Positions 52,530 through 62,339 of a stretch of DNA of 64,000 nt are shown here, one piece after another. Below the pieces are notes generated by a model that was not told where the DNA came from, ran no database searches, and saw only the letters and a program-made list of their open reading frames with translations. The DNA lies in NCBI RefSeq assembly GCF_020055675.1, contig NZ_JAIPUS010000005.1, positions 86,104 to 150,103 on the forward strand, given 5' to 3'. This DNA is from Marivita sp. Its GTDB lineage: Bacteria; Pseudomonadota; Alphaproteobacteria; Rhodobacterales; Rhodobacteraceae. The translations under genes and the position numbers were made by a program. The first letter of the stretch is position 1, and each line of letters opens with the position of its first letter.

Positions 52530-55500
52530 ATGCAAAACCAACAGGCAGGCCGCTGGGATTTCTGGATAGACCGTGGCGGCACCTTCACCGATGTGATCGG
52601 GCGCGCGCCGAACGGGTCCCTGGAGGCGATGAAGCTTCTGTCGGAAAACCCTGGCGCCTATGACGATGCCGCGATCGAGGGCATCCGCCGGTTTCTGGAT
52701 GTCGCGCCCGGTGCGATTCCGCCGGAGCGCGTTGGAACAGTGCGCATGGGCACGACCGTGGCCACCAACGCGTTGCTTGAGCGCAAGGGTGACCGGACCT
52801 TGCTTCTGATAACCAGGGGGTTCCGCGACGCGCTGCGAATCGGGTACCAGGCCCGGCCCGACATCTTCGCGAAGGAAATCCTGCTGCCAGAACTCCTCTA
52901 TGACAGGGTTGTGGATATCGAGGAACGTGTGCGCGCAGACGGCATCGTGGAACAAGAATTGAATCTCGGGGCGGCCCGCGCAGCGATGCAGGCGGCGCGT
53001 GACGACGGGATCGACGCGGTGGCCATTGTCCTGATGCACGCTTGGCAGGCACCGGACCACGAACGCCTGCTTGCCGAGGCTGCGCATGAAATCGGTTTCG
53101 GACAGGTGTCGGTCAGCCACGAGGTTTCCCCCCTGATCAAGCTGGTGGGACGCGGCGACACGACCGTGGTGGACGCTTATCTGACGCCGATCCTGTCGCG
53201 TTACGTGGACCGGGTGGCCCGCGCGCTTGGCGCGACCCCGCCAGATCAGGACGGACCAACGCTGCAATTCATGATGTCCTCCGGCGGGCTGACGGCCGCC
53301 GATCGGTTCAAGGGGCGCGATGCAATCCTGTCGGGTCCGGCGGGCGGCGTGGTGGGTATGGCGCGCACCGGGCAGATCGCGGGTGAAGACCGCGTGATCG
53401 GCTTCGACATGGGCGGCACATCCACTGACGTTGCGCATTTCGACGGCGAATTCGAACGCGCCTTCGACACCGAGGTGGCCGGCGTGCGGATGCGCGCCCC
53501 GATGTTGCAGGTCCACACGGTTGCCGCCGGGGGCGGGTCGATCCTGCACGCCGACGAGGGGCGCTTTCGTGTCGGCCCTGACAGCGCGGGCGCCGACCCG
53601 GGCCCTGCCTGCTATCGGCGGGGCGGCCCGCTGACGGTCACCGACGCCAATGTGATGCTGGGCAAATTGCAGCCCGAGTTCTTTCCCGCCATTTTTGGCC
53701 CCGACCAGGACCAGCTGCTCGACCGGGAGGTGGTGTCGCGCGCCTTTGCCGAGATCGCGGACCGTGACGGCAAGACACAAGAGGATGTCGCCGAGGGATT
53801 CCTGCGCATCGCGGTCGAGAACATGGCCAATGCCATCAAGAAGATCAGCGTGCAGCGCGGCTACGATGTGACGAAATACCTCCTGAACGCGTTTGGCGGC
53901 GCGGGCGGGCAGCATGCTTGCCTTGTCGCCGACGCACTGGGGATGACAAAGGTGCTGGTGCACACGCTGTCAGGTTTGCTGTCGGCCTATGGTATCGGCC
54001 TTGCCCGCGTGACCGAGGCACGCCAGCGCGGCATGGAGTCGGATCTGTCGCCAGAGACCGTCGCCGTGGTTGAGACAACCTTGAAGGATCTGCGCGCCGA
54101 TGTGGCAGCAGCCCTGGCCGCGCAGGGCGTCGCCGAGGACTGGACCGAAATGATTCCGCGTCTGCATCTGCGCTATGCCGGGACCGATACCGCCTTGCCG
54201 ATCCGATGGGAGGGTGACCTGGACAAGGCCCGCACCGATTTCGAGACCGCGCACAAGGCCGAGTTCGGCTTCACGGATCCCGATGCACGGCTGGTGATCG
54301 AAGCCGCCGAGATCGAAGGGCGCGCGGCCGAAACCGCGGCCGATCCGGAAGAGCCGATGCGCACCACCCAAGGCGCCCCGGAGGTCGAGGCGACAGTTCC
54401 GGTGTTTTCCGGCGGGCAGACAACTGACGCCGCCGTCATCCGCCGCGCCGCCATCGCGCCGGGACAGGCCGTCAAAGGCCCTGCGCTGATCATTGAGCCG
54501 AACCAGACCATCATTGTGGAACCGGGCTGGCAAGCACAGGTCACAGCGCGCGATCATGTCATGATGACCCGGACCGAAGCCGCGCAGCGCGCCAGAGCAA
54601 TAGGAACAGAGGCCGATCCGGTGCTGCTGGAGGTTTTCAACAACCTCTTCATGAACATAGCCGAACAGATGGGGGTGGCGCTGCAAAAGACCGCGCGCTC
54701 GGTCAACATCAAGGAACGGCTGGATTTTTCCTGCGCCGTGTTCGACGCCGATGGTGCACTGGTCGCCAATGCACCGCATATGCCGGTGCATCTTGGTTCC
54801 ATGGATCGCAGCGTCGAAACGATCATCCGCCAGAACGAAGGCAATGTGCAGCCCGGCGACGTATATGCACTGAACGCGCCCTACAACGGCGGCACACACC
54901 TGCCCGATATCACCGTGGTCTCGCCCGTCTTCGACGAAGAAGACAAGAAAGTCCTCTTCTGGGTCGCCTCGCGCGGACACCACGCCGATGTGGGCGGCGT
55001 CGCCCCCGGATCGATGACACCGCGGGCGACCAGCGTGGAAGAAGAAGGCGTGCTTTTCGACAATGTCCTTCTGGTCTCGGGTGGGCGCTTCCGCGAAATG
55101 GAGATCCGTGAGGTCCTCACCGACCACCGCTACCCTGCCCGCAATCCCGACCAGAACATCGCAGATCTCAAGGCGCAGGTCGCGGCCAATGCCCGTGGCA
55201 TGGCCGAGCTGCGCGCCATGATCGGCCAATTCGGGCTGGAGGTGGTGCAGGCCTACATGGGGCACGTGCAGGACAACGCCGCCGCGGAAGTCTCGCGCGT
55301 GATCGGCCGGCTGTCGGATGGAGAGTATGACTACCCCACCGACACCGGACAGACGATCCGGGTCAAGATCACCGTGGACCGCGACAAGGGCGAAGCGGTG
55401 GTGGATTTCACCGACACCTCCGAGGCGCAAAAGAACAACTTCAATGCACCCGAGCCGGTGACCCGGGCGGCGGTCCTTTATGTCTTCCGCGTGATGGTCG

Positions 55501-56156
55501 AGGCTCCGATCCCGATGAATGCGGGCTGTTTGCGTCCGGTGAAGATCGTGATCCCCGACGGCTCCATGCTGGCCCCGCGCTACCCTGCGGCCGTCGTTGC
55601 CGGCAATGTCGAGACCAGCCAGCACGTGACGAACGCCTTGTTCGGGGCCCTGCGCGCCATCGCCAACAGCCAGGGCACGATGAACAACCTGACTTTCGGC
55701 AATGACCGCCACCAATACTACGAAACGCTGTGTTCCGGCAGCCCGGCCGGGGTCCGGAACGATGGCAGTGGCTTTGCCGGAACATCGGCTGTGCATGTTC
55801 ACATGACGAATTCGCGCCTGACAGACCCGGAAGTTCTGGAAACTCGCTATCCGGTTCTTCTGGAAAGTTTCGAAGTTGACGCAGGCTCCGGCGGGGACGG
55901 CGCGTACAGGGCCGGGGATGGCACAACCCGCCGCATCCGGTTCCTGGAAGACATGGAACTGGCGATCCTGTCATCGCATCGCGGCCGCGCGCCCCAAGGG
56001 CTGGAAGGCGGCGGGTCCGGCCGTGTGGGCCGCACCGAGATTCACCGCGCGAATGGCCGTGTCGAAACGCTGGAGGCCGCTGACCAAGCGCAGATGAACG
56101 AAGGCGATGCGGTGGTGGTCGTCACCCCGACCGCGGGTGGCTATGGCAAGGCATGA
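52530..56156 (+). CDS. 5-oxoprolinase / hydantoinase, A and B domains fused
   Basis: A 1208-residue ATP-dependent amidohydrolase. Started at ATG 52530 with AAAGGTG upstream. Residues 1 to about 690 are the HyuA part ([36 protein letters not shown]); from about 697 the HyuB part ([42 protein letters not shown]). The single-chain form is that of eukaryotic 5-oxoprolinase, which opens 5-oxoproline to glutamate. N-methylhydantoinase activity is the alternative. The gene is divergent from a TRAP importer, which may supply the substrate. Confidence 0.93.
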   Translation: MQNQQAGRWDFWIDRGGTFTDVIGRAPNGSLEAMKLLSENPGAYDDAAIEGIRRFLDVAPGAIPPERVGTVRMGTTVATNALLERKGDRTLLLITRGFRDALRIGYQARPDIFAKEILLPELLYDRVVDIEERVRADGIVEQELNLGAARAAMQAARDDGIDAVAIVLMHAWQAPDHERLLAEAAHEIGFGQVSVSHEVSPLIKLVGRGDTTVVDAYLTPILSRYVDRVARALGATPPDQDGPTLQFMMSSGGLTAADRFKGRDAILSGPAGGVVGMARTGQIAGEDRVIGFDMGGTSTDVAHFDGEFERAFDTEVAGVRMRAPMLQVHTVAAGGGSILHADEGRFRVGPDSAGADPGPACYRRGGPLTVTDANVMLGKLQPEFFPAIFGPDQDQLLDREVVSRAFAEIADRDGKTQEDVAEGFLRIAVENMANAIKKISVQRGYDVTKYLLNAFGGAGGQHACLVADALGMTKVLVHTLSGLLSAYGIGLARVTEARQRGMESDLSPETVAVVETTLKDLRADVAAALAAQGVAEDWTEMIPRLHLRYAGTDTALPIRWEGDLDKARTDFETAHKAEFGFTDPDARLVIEAAEIEGRAAETAADPEEPMRTTQGAPEVEATVPVFSGGQTTDAAVIRRAAIAPGQAVKGPALIIEPNQTIIVEPGWQAQVTARDHVMMTRTEAAQRARAIGTEADPVLLEVFNNLFMNIAEQMGVALQKTARSVNIKERLDFSCAVFDADGALVANAPHMPVHLGSMDRSVETIIRQNEGNVQPGDVYALNAPYNGGTHLPDITVVSPVFDEEDKKVLFWVASRGHHADVGGVAPGSMTPRATSVEEEGVLFDNVLLVSGGRFREMEIREVLTDHRYPARNPDQNIADLKAQVAANARGMAELRAMIGQFGLEVVQAYMGHVQDNAAAEVSRVIGRLSDGEYDYPTDTGQTIRVKITVDRDKGEAVVDFTDTSEAQKNNFNAPEPVTRAAVLYVFRVMVEAPIPMNAGCLRPVKIVIPDGSMLAPRYPAAVVAGNVETSQHVTNALFGALRAIANSQGTMNNLTFGNDRHQYYETLCSGSPAGVRNDGSGFAGTSAVHVHMTNSRLTDPEVLETRYPVLLESFEVDAGSGGDGAYRAGDGTTRRIRFLEDMELAILSSHRGRAPQGLEGGGSGRVGRTEIHRANGRVETLEAADQAQMNEGDAVVVVTPTAGGYGKA

Positions 56157-56208
56157 CGCTTTGCCACCGCCGCGGTTGCCGCGGTGACGGCCCGGGTTCC
56201 TGATCACA

Positions 56209-56239
56209 GCGGGCAAAAAGCGGAACCGGTTTTGCCCGC
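56209..56239. terminator. Bidirectional terminator between oxoprolinase and dioxygenase genes
   Basis: GCGGGCAAAA (56209-56218) pairs with TTTTGCCCGC (56230-56239). T/A tracts inside the stem allow use from either side, and both flanking genes end towards it. Confidence 0.7.
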
Positions 56240-56302
56240 CTAAAAGATGCGGCTTCAGACGGATAGAGCGGGTCGCGAGACAGCAAATGAATGCGGCCCG
56301 CT

Positions 56303-57319
56303 CTAGTTCCGCATCGGGATGCCTTCGTCCCAGCGAAAGCCGACACCTCCGCCTTGCCAGACACCCTCACCGATCGGATTTGGGCCATCGATATCCACAT
56401 GCTGCGGCAGGCCGAAGGATGGTGCGAGGTCCTGAATCCCTTTCACCGTGCTGCGATGCATGATCCGCAACCCCTGTTGCTCGACCGGCATATGCGCCTC
56501 CGGGGCCGCGCGATGCGCGACTGCGAGATTGTCAATGAAGACGCAATCGTTCTCGTGGTATTCATAGGCCACCGCGTAGCCATTGGTCAGACCGGCATTC
56601 AGGATGTCGTTATACGCGTGGCACAGTTGCTTCAGGTCGTCGGCCTGCAGCAGGCTGAAGCCATCCCGGTCGGGCAGTTTTTCGATCACCGCGCCGGTCA
56701 TGCCCAGATGCAGCCAGATGCATTTTTGCCCCGAAACCGGGTGCGTGTGAACCAGGGGATGCACCACCCCTGAGGCCGAGTTCACCGAGAACAGGCGGCT
56801 CCAGCGTTCTTGCCGATCTTCGGGCAGCGCCGCGAAGGCAAGGCCCTGGTGTGCGAAATGGGTGCCCCCGCCTTTTTCGGCGGGTCGGATGATGTGATAG
56901 CCCGAATGGGAAAACGTTGCGGGCAGAAAGCTGCCGTCATTGTGCCATTGCGGGCCGACATCGGGAATGCCGTGGCGCCTGTCGTTCGACAGGCGAAAAA
57001 TATGGGGATTGCCGTCCGGTGTTTCCGGGTGAACGCCATGCGTGCTGTGCAGTTCTTTCCCGCCCCATAGACAGCTGGCGCGCAAGAAGTCCTCGTGGTC
57101 CAACCGCGAGTTGTTCTTGAACACCAGAAAACCGCGATATGCCATTTCGCGGTCCAGAGCATCGACGACCTCGGGGGGCGGCGCGTTCTTGGAGGACAGG
57201 TCTATTCCCGAGACTTGCGCGCCGATCGGATCGAGCGCGGTAAGTTTGCCGCCAAAGTCTTCGATGATCGCCGCGCGCTCCGGGTCAATCGGGGGGAGCG
57301 TCGTTGCATGTGTCGTCAA
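56303..57319 (-). CDS. TauD/TfdA family 2-oxoglutarate dioxygenase
   Basis: A 338-residue non-heme iron enzyme. It starts at TTG 57319, supported by a full GGAGGTGA five bases upstream. The iron ligands are His and Asp in WHNDGSFLPA (near residue 125) and a His in DNLAVAHRAAPEA; LRIMHRSTVKGI provides the 2-oxoglutarate arginine. The substrate is not known (taurine, herbicides, betaines and others in relatives). It converges on the oxoprolinase gene, so a shared catabolic role is possible but unproven. Confidence 0.9.
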   Translation of the reverse strand: MTTHATTLPPIDPERAAIIEDFGGKLTALDPIGAQVSGIDLSSKNAPPPEVVDALDREMAYRGFLVFKNNSRLDHEDFLRASCLWGGKELHSTHGVHPETPDGNPHIFRLSNDRRHGIPDVGPQWHNDGSFLPATFSHSGYHIIRPAEKGGGTHFAHQGLAFAALPEDRQERWSRLFSVNSASGVVHPLVHTHPVSGQKCIWLHLGMTGAVIEKLPDRDGFSLLQADDLKQLCHAYNDILNAGLTNGYAVAYEYHENDCVFIDNLAVAHRAAPEAHMPVEQQGLRIMHRSTVKGIQDLAPSFGLPQHVDIDGPNPIGEGVWQGGGVGFRWDEGIPMRN

Positions 57320-57467
57320 AAGTCACCTCCTGTATCTTTGAAGGACATAAGACCGAGGTCTCTATCTCGAAAGTGGGGGGGTGACACGTTCGATCTCTGC
57401 CAGCCGCCGTGTGAATGATGGCCGTGGCAGATATGGCATCCGCCGGGAGAGCCGCCCCTGTCAAATC

Positions 57468-57489
57468 GGCACAGGTCGAAACCTGTGCC
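57468..57489 (-). terminator. Hairpin with UUCG-type loop downstream of the 75-residue gene
   Basis: GGCACAGGT pairs perfectly with ACCTGTGCC; in the leftward transcript the loop is UUCG, an unusually stable tetraloop. It lies 15 bases after the stop of the 75-residue gene. No T-tract follows, so it may stabilise the 3' end rather than terminate alone. Confidence 0.65.
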
Positions 57490-57504
57490 TTGGGTCCAAA
57501 TCGC

Positions 57505-57732
57505 TCAGCCCAGATGTTCCTTGACCTTCTCGACCACGTCCTCGACCGAGAGCCCCAGGCTTTCGAGGATCGACAGGTCGATCCCTTTCTCCTCGAGCAT
57601 GGCCGTTACGCTGTCAGCGTCCATTTCCGTCAGCGCGGACAAGTCGATACCGCTTTCACTGATCTTTGACACGATGTCATCCGTGCCGCCCAATGCCCCG
57701 GCCGCGTTCCCGAGCATGTCACCAAGTCCCAT
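57505..57732 (-). CDS. Small acidic protein of unknown function (75 residues)
   Basis: The product starts MGLGDMLGNAAGALGGTDDI, then alternates Gly-Ile-Asp-Leu elements (SESGIDLSALTEMD and EEKGIDLSILESLG), followed by a helix ending VVEKVKEHLG. Two similar units of about 25 residues are visible. AAAAGGAG precedes the ATG. A perfect hairpin follows the gene. I do not recognise a family; a small soluble helical protein is all that can be said. Confidence 0.75.
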   Translation of the reverse strand: MGLGDMLGNAAGALGGTDDIVSKISESGIDLSALTEMDADSVTAMLEEKGIDLSILESLGLSVEDVVEKVKEHLG

Positions 57733-58000
57733 GATAAGACTCCTTTTACTACATTTACTACATTTATGCGGATATTCCGCGATACGATGGTGCCATTAAT
57801 CGCGCTTGGCAGAAAGGATGGAATTCGACGTGACGGGGACATCCTCGGGTCCGGGGGTGCCTGACACAGCGCGCCCGGGGGCATGACAGGCAGTTCAGAC
57901 CACCTTGATTGGTTTGTCGAGAGACACATCACCTGCCTGCAAAGCTTGAGTCCGCCGCAGCCGTTGCGTCACGCGGTTATTCCGTCAATGATCGCCACGA

Positions 58001-59734
58001 ATGACTTCCGGAACACAAATCGGCACCGCGCCTCCGCTTATGCGCATGCTTGTCTTGACAGGCATCGCGTTGACCGCCGGGAGTGCGGCGTCGCTGGCCG
58101 CCATTGCGCTGGTGGAACTGGTGTCTCTTCTGAATACCGGTCTGCTGGTTGCCCCCAAGGCGCGGGTGCAATGGGAAAGCCTGCCCTGGCTCGTGGCCAC
58201 GACGACCGTGCTGGTGCCGACCCTGGGCGGCTTGATCGTTGGCCTGGTCCACAAGCACCTGTCACCCGCACAGCGCCCGCTTGGTCCGCCAGACGTGATC
58301 GAGGCGGTCCAGTTCCACCGGCCTCTTCCCGGTCTGCGCAGCGGGCTGGTTTCGACGGGAACCGCCGCGCTGTCCCTGGGGGCCGGGGCATCGGTGGGCC
58401 AATACGGGCCAATGGTCTACCTTGGGGCGATCTTTGGCAGTTTTGCACATCGGTTGCGCCTGGGTGTGCCGAACCTTGCCAGCATCGCCATCGGCTGCGG
58501 TGTTGCCGCGGCGATCTCTACCGCCTTCAATGCGCCGATAGCGGGTGTCCTGTTCGCCCATGAGGTCGTCTTGCGCCACTATGCGACGCGCGCCTTTGCG
58601 CCGGTCACGGTCGCGTCGGTGACAGGCTATGTGATCGCGAACGTGATTTTCGAACGGCCCGCGCTGTTCCGGATCGAATCTCCCGGCATCACACATGGCT
58701 ACGAATTCGCGCTTGTCGCCGTGCTGGGCCTCGTGGTGGCCATGGCTGCCATTCTTTTCATGCGGTTGCTTCTGGCTGTCGGTCCGACGCTAGCGCGCTG
58801 GATCAAATGGCCCGAACTGCGCACCGCGATGGCAGGTCTTGCGGTCGGGCTGACGGCGCTGGCCTTGCCGGATGTTCTTGGGATCGGCACCTCGACCCTG
58901 CGCTTTGCCACGATCGACGGCGCGTTCGGATTGGGCGAAGTGATTGTCCTGATCTGCGCCAAGACCGTCCTGACGGCCCTGTGCATCGGAGCAGGCTTTT
59001 CGGGTGGCGCCTTCAGCCCCTCGCTCCTCATCGGCAGCCTGATCGGGGTGTTTTTCTGGACACTCGCGTCCGGCGTTGCAGGTGTGCCCAGCTCCGGCGC
59101 GGCAATCTACGCAATCAGCGGGATGATGGGGTTCGCAAGTGCCGTGATCGGGGCACCCCTGACCTGCATCTTGATCGTGTTCGAACTTACTCGGAACTAC
59201 GATGTGACCATCGCGGCCATGGTGGCTGTCGTCTTTTCGAACCTCTTGTCACATCGCGCTTTCGGTCGGTCCCTGTTTGACGTGCAGTTGGCGCGCCGCG
59301 GTATCGATTTCTCGCTGGGGCGCGATCGCGCGCATTTCGCGGCCTTGAAGGTTGTCGATTATCTGCAACCGGATGCGGTGACCGCGACAGCGGAGGATGC
59401 GGCGCAGGATGTGTCGGACCGTCTTCAGGCGCGGGGATGGCGCGAGGCTTTTGTCCTCGACACCGACGGCACGCTGGTGGGCGTGTTCACACCCGGCGCC
59501 CAAGGCACCGCCACGCGGGTGGGGTCGGATGTGGGGCCCGCCCGGCTGGTTTTTCACGACACCACCGATCTGGCGGAGGCGATGGAACGCTTGCGCGGGT
59601 TCGTCGGCGATGCGGTACCTGTCGTCTCGCAAGAGAACGGAACATATCTCGGAGCTGTATCCGAGGCGGATCTTGTCTCGGCCTGGCTCGATGAGGGGGT
59701 ACGGCTGCGGAGGGAGGAAAATGCGGCGATCTGA
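58001..59734 (+). CDS. ClC family chloride channel with CBS domains, atypical gating site
   Basis: A 577-residue protein. The ClC membrane part is about residues 10-425, with GASVGQYGPMVYLGA (131-145) and GAGFSGGAFSPSLLIG, the anion-coordinating regions. In most ClC proteins the first motif is GREGP and its Glu is the external gate; here it reads GQYGP, so residue 135 is Tyr. The usual GSGIP selectivity motif is also changed (LGPPDVIE near 94-101). The last 140 residues form a CBS pair. A passive channel rather than an exchanger is inferred. Overlaps the next gene by 14 bases. Confidence 0.88.
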   Translation: MTSGTQIGTAPPLMRMLVLTGIALTAGSAASLAAIALVELVSLLNTGLLVAPKARVQWESLPWLVATTTVLVPTLGGLIVGLVHKHLSPAQRPLGPPDVIEAVQFHRPLPGLRSGLVSTGTAALSLGAGASVGQYGPMVYLGAIFGSFAHRLRLGVPNLASIAIGCGVAAAISTAFNAPIAGVLFAHEVVLRHYATRAFAPVTVASVTGYVIANVIFERPALFRIESPGITHGYEFALVAVLGLVVAMAAILFMRLLLAVGPTLARWIKWPELRTAMAGLAVGLTALALPDVLGIGTSTLRFATIDGAFGLGEVIVLICAKTVLTALCIGAGFSGGAFSPSLLIGSLIGVFFWTLASGVAGVPSSGAAIYAISGMMGFASAVIGAPLTCILIVFELTRNYDVTIAAMVAVVFSNLLSHRAFGRSLFDVQLARRGIDFSLGRDRAHFAALKVVDYLQPDAVTATAEDAAQDVSDRLQARGWREAFVLDTDGTLVGVFTPGAQGTATRVGSDVGPARLVFHDTTDLAEAMERLRGFVGDAVPVVSQENGTYLGAVSEADLVSAWLDEGVRLRREENAAI

Positions 59735-60779
59735 TTTTGTCAGTCTCTGCCTGCTGGTCGCGGCTCCGGTGGCTGCAGAAGACCTGACGGTCGTCTCCTG
59801 GGGCGGGGCTTATGAAGCGGCTCAAAGACATGCAATCATTGACCCCTATGCCCGGCAAACAGGCCAGACCGTCACCGTCGCTGAATACGATGGAAGCTGG
59901 GCTGCACTCGAAGCGCGTGGCGCCGAGGACGGGTGGGATGTGATCGATATGCTGTCAGACCAGGCGCGCGTCGCCTGCGCGCGGGGCCTGTTGCTTGAAA
60001 TGACACCAAGGTCACTCTTTTCCTCCGAGACGCTGGAGGATTTCACCCCTTTCGGGCCCGACAGATGCGCCGTGCCACAAAACGCCTATGCCCGCGTCAT
60101 GGCGTTTGACGACCGCGCCTTTGCAGGGGTCAAGCCGACCCGGATCGAGGATTTCTTCGATACCGACCGCTTTCCCGGCCCCCGCGCCATTCAACGCAGC
60201 CCGGATGGTATCCTGGAATGGGCCTTGTTGGCGGAAGGCGTGCCTCCGGAACAGGTCTATGGCCTGCTCAGCACCGATCGCGGGTTGCGGCTGGCGTTCC
60301 GAAAACTGGGGACCATCCGCGACGATATCATCTGGTGGGAAGATCCGGCGGAACCGGCAGATATGCTCGCTGACGGCCGGGCGGTCATGGCGGCCGGGTT
60401 CAACGGTCGTTTCTTCGACATCGCGCAGCGTGGCCGCGCGCCCATCGACATCGTCTGGGATGGCCGCATCATCGGGATCGAGGTCTGGGCCATCGCCGCC
60501 AGCACGAAGGCACCCGATGCGGCGCGGGCGTTCATTGTCCATGCCACCCAGCCCGCCAGCATGGCCCGCTTCGCCACCCAAATCCCCTACGGGCCCACGC
60601 GCGTCTCTGCATTCAACCGGATCGGCATCAACCCGCAAACCGGCGTGCCAATGCGCGCCTACCTGCCAAACGCTCCGCAACATGGCGGCCGGGCACTTGT
60701 CAGGGACAGCGGCTGGTACGCGAACACAGACAAGCTGCGCCAACGCCGTTTTTCCAAATGGCTTGACGGGGCCGAGTGA
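59721..60779 (+). CDS. Extracellular solute-binding protein (PotD-like), orphan
   Basis: A 352-residue periplasmic binding protein from ATG 59721, with GGAGG upstream and a signal peptide ending APVAAED. SWGGAYEAAQRHAIIDPY, GWDVIDMLSDQARVACARG and EDFFDTDRFPGPRAIQRSP resemble polyamine or spermidine/putrescine-type binding proteins. No ABC permease or ATPase genes are adjacent. It begins inside the ClC gene and its stop abuts the convergent ion channel gene. Confidence 0.88.
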   Translation: MRRSDFVSLCLLVAAPVAAEDLTVVSWGGAYEAAQRHAIIDPYARQTGQTVTVAEYDGSWAALEARGAEDGWDVIDMLSDQARVACARGLLLEMTPRSLFSSETLEDFTPFGPDRCAVPQNAYARVMAFDDRAFAGVKPTRIEDFFDTDRFPGPRAIQRSPDGILEWALLAEGVPPEQVYGLLSTDRGLRLAFRKLGTIRDDIIWWEDPAEPADMLADGRAVMAAGFNGRFFDIAQRGRAPIDIVWDGRIIGIEVWAIAASTKAPDAARAFIVHATQPASMARFATQIPYGPTRVSAFNRIGINPQTGVPMRAYLPNAPQHGGRALVRDSGWYANTDKLRQRRFSKWLDGAE

Positions 60780-61568
60780 TTACGACCCATACGCCCCGGT
60801 GTCCCCCTCCGTTTCGATCTTCAAAGATTCGCCGCAATGCTTGCAGTGGATCGCATCGGGTTCGTGCCGGTTCAGGCCGCAATTGGGACATTTGTACTTG
60901 ATCTTGGACGGCTGGAAGATCGCACGGGCGAGCTGCACGAAGAGCGCGACACCGACAACCATGATGAAGACCGACAGCAGTTTGCCGCCGGGCGTTGTCA
61001 TGGTGATATCGCCAAAGCCTGTCGTCGTCAGCGTCGCCACGGTGAAATAGAGCGCATCGATATACCCGATGATGCCGTCGGTTTCGTCGAACGTCAGCAC
61101 GAACACGACGGATGTGGTGACGAAGATGAAGACGAACAGGTTGCTTGCGGCGAGGATCGCATCCTCGTGCCGGCGAAAGACCAGGCTTTTGCTGCGCAGA
61201 TCATGCAGGAGGCGATAGGCGTGAAGCACGCGCAGGACCCGCAGAACACGCAGAAAAGCCAAGTTTTCCGCGATCAGCGGCGCGAGCAGAAGCGAGGCCA
61301 CGACGATCAGATCCGCCAGCGTGTAGAGTCGGGCCAATTCGCGGCGCCGATTTTCTGCAATCCAGAATCGCGCCGCGAGATCGAGCATGATCAGCACGCC
61401 AAGCATGATGTTCATGACCGTCAAGACCGGTGTCATGGGCAGCGCTGCGGTTGCGATGAAATAGATGATAGTCAGCGCGTCGAACCCGAGTAATCCGTAG
61501 CGAAACCATCGGGCGCGCTGGCTTTTACCAGTATAAAGCAGCCTGATTTTTCGGTGCATGTCTTCCAT
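60780..61568 (-). CDS. Potassium-type ion channel with C-terminal zinc ribbon
   Basis: A protein of about 262 residues (ATG 61568; in-frame alternatives at 61604, 61634 and 61559 exist and none has a strong ribosome site). A voltage-sensor-like segment with Arg every third residue (FLRVLRVLRVLHAYRLL) is followed by a pore with selectivity filter TLTTTGFGDI. The tail is a zinc ribbon, CPNCGLNRHEPDAIHCKHCG, with four cysteines in two CxxC pairs. Potassium selectivity is inferred from the filter. It is divergent from ectA, about 210 bases apart. Confidence 0.87.
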   Translation of the reverse strand: MEDMHRKIRLLYTGKSQRARWFRYGLLGFDALTIIYFIATAALPMTPVLTVMNIMLGVLIMLDLAARFWIAENRRRELARLYTLADLIVVASLLLAPLIAENLAFLRVLRVLRVLHAYRLLHDLRSKSLVFRRHEDAILAASNLFVFIFVTTSVVFVLTFDETDGIIGYIDALYFTVATLTTTGFGDITMTTPGGKLLSVFIMVVGVALFVQLARAIFQPSKIKYKCPNCGLNRHEPDAIHCKHCGESLKIETEGDTGAYGS

Positions 61569-61720
61569 CCGCGCACCATGCCGTAGATTTTCAAGAGAGA
61601 CCATATGGTGGAAAACGGGCGCGTCTTCCTTCAAGATCGTCGACAGGAAATTGGCGAGACGCGGCAGACCCGCGCATCCGGCCTCAGAGCTGCCAAAGCT
61701 GCGATTTCGGGGCTTTTGCC

Positions 61721-61749
61721 TTACACGTCGCCCCGACGACCATTATGAT
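61721..61749 (+). promoter_or_regulatory. Promoter of the ectABC genes
   Basis: TTACAC (61721-61726) and TATGAT (61744-61749) are spaced by 17 bases, and the -10 box ends about 29 bases before the ectA start. Read as a sigma-70-type promoter; osmotic control is expected from the genes but no operator is recognisable. Confidence 0.5.
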
Positions 61750-61778
61750 GTGGCCTCGTCATCGAATCGAGACAGATC

Positions 61779-62339
61779 ATGCCCGACGACCCTGCCGGCC
61801 TGCCAATCACCTTTCGTCCCCCCACGTCCGAAGACGGGGCGGATGTCTGGGACCTCGTTCAAAAAAGCGGTCCGCTTGACGAAAACTCCATCTACTGCAA
61901 TCTTGTTCAGTGTGACCAGTTCGCGAATACATGCGTTATCGCGGAACTTGGCGACATGATTGTCGGCTGGATTTCGGCCTTCATCCCGCCGGACGACCCT
62001 GAGACACTGTTCGTGTGGCAGGTCGCCGTCGGTGAGGCCGCGCGCGGCCGGGGCGTTGCAAAAAAGATGCTGGAGGAGCTGCTCAATCGTCCCGTTTGCG
62101 CCGAGGTCACACAGCTCAAGACGACGATAACTGCGGATAACAAGGCAAGCTGGGCGTTGTTCGACAGTTTCGCAGATAACATGGATGCCGAGCTTGATCA
62201 CGAGCCGCACTACAAGAAGGATGCGCATTTCGGCGGCAACCATGCGACCGAATACATGGTCACGATCAGTGGGATCTCCCGCGCCGACAAGGAAAACCCA
62301 GCCCCCTCAAAAGAAATTGGAACCGACAATGCAGACTGA
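61779..62339 (+). CDS. ectA: L-2,4-diaminobutyrate acetyltransferase
   Basis: A 186-residue GNAT-fold enzyme that acetylates 2,4-diaminobutyrate, step two of ectoine synthesis. FRPPTSEDGADVWDLVQKSG, LDENSIYCNLVQCDQFANTC and the acetyl-CoA loop GEAARGRGVAKKML are EctA hallmarks. The size is normal. It overlaps ectB by 11 bases. Confidence 0.95.
   Translation: MPDDPAGLPITFRPPTSEDGADVWDLVQKSGPLDENSIYCNLVQCDQFANTCVIAELGDMIVGWISAFIPPDDPETLFVWQVAVGEAARGRGVAKKMLEELLNRPVCAEVTQLKTTITADNKASWALFDSFADNMDAELDHEPHYKKDAHFGGNHATEYMVTISGISRADKENPAPSKEIGTDNAD

Noticed and set aside
52392..55802. Two large leftward reading frames (523 and 610 residues)
   Set aside because: Shadows of the fused oxoprolinase gene; the translation has no domain.
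57745..57766. Short tandem repeat that could suggest a CRISPR-type array
   Set aside because: Only two copies of a 9-mer with no spacers; no cas genes in the window.
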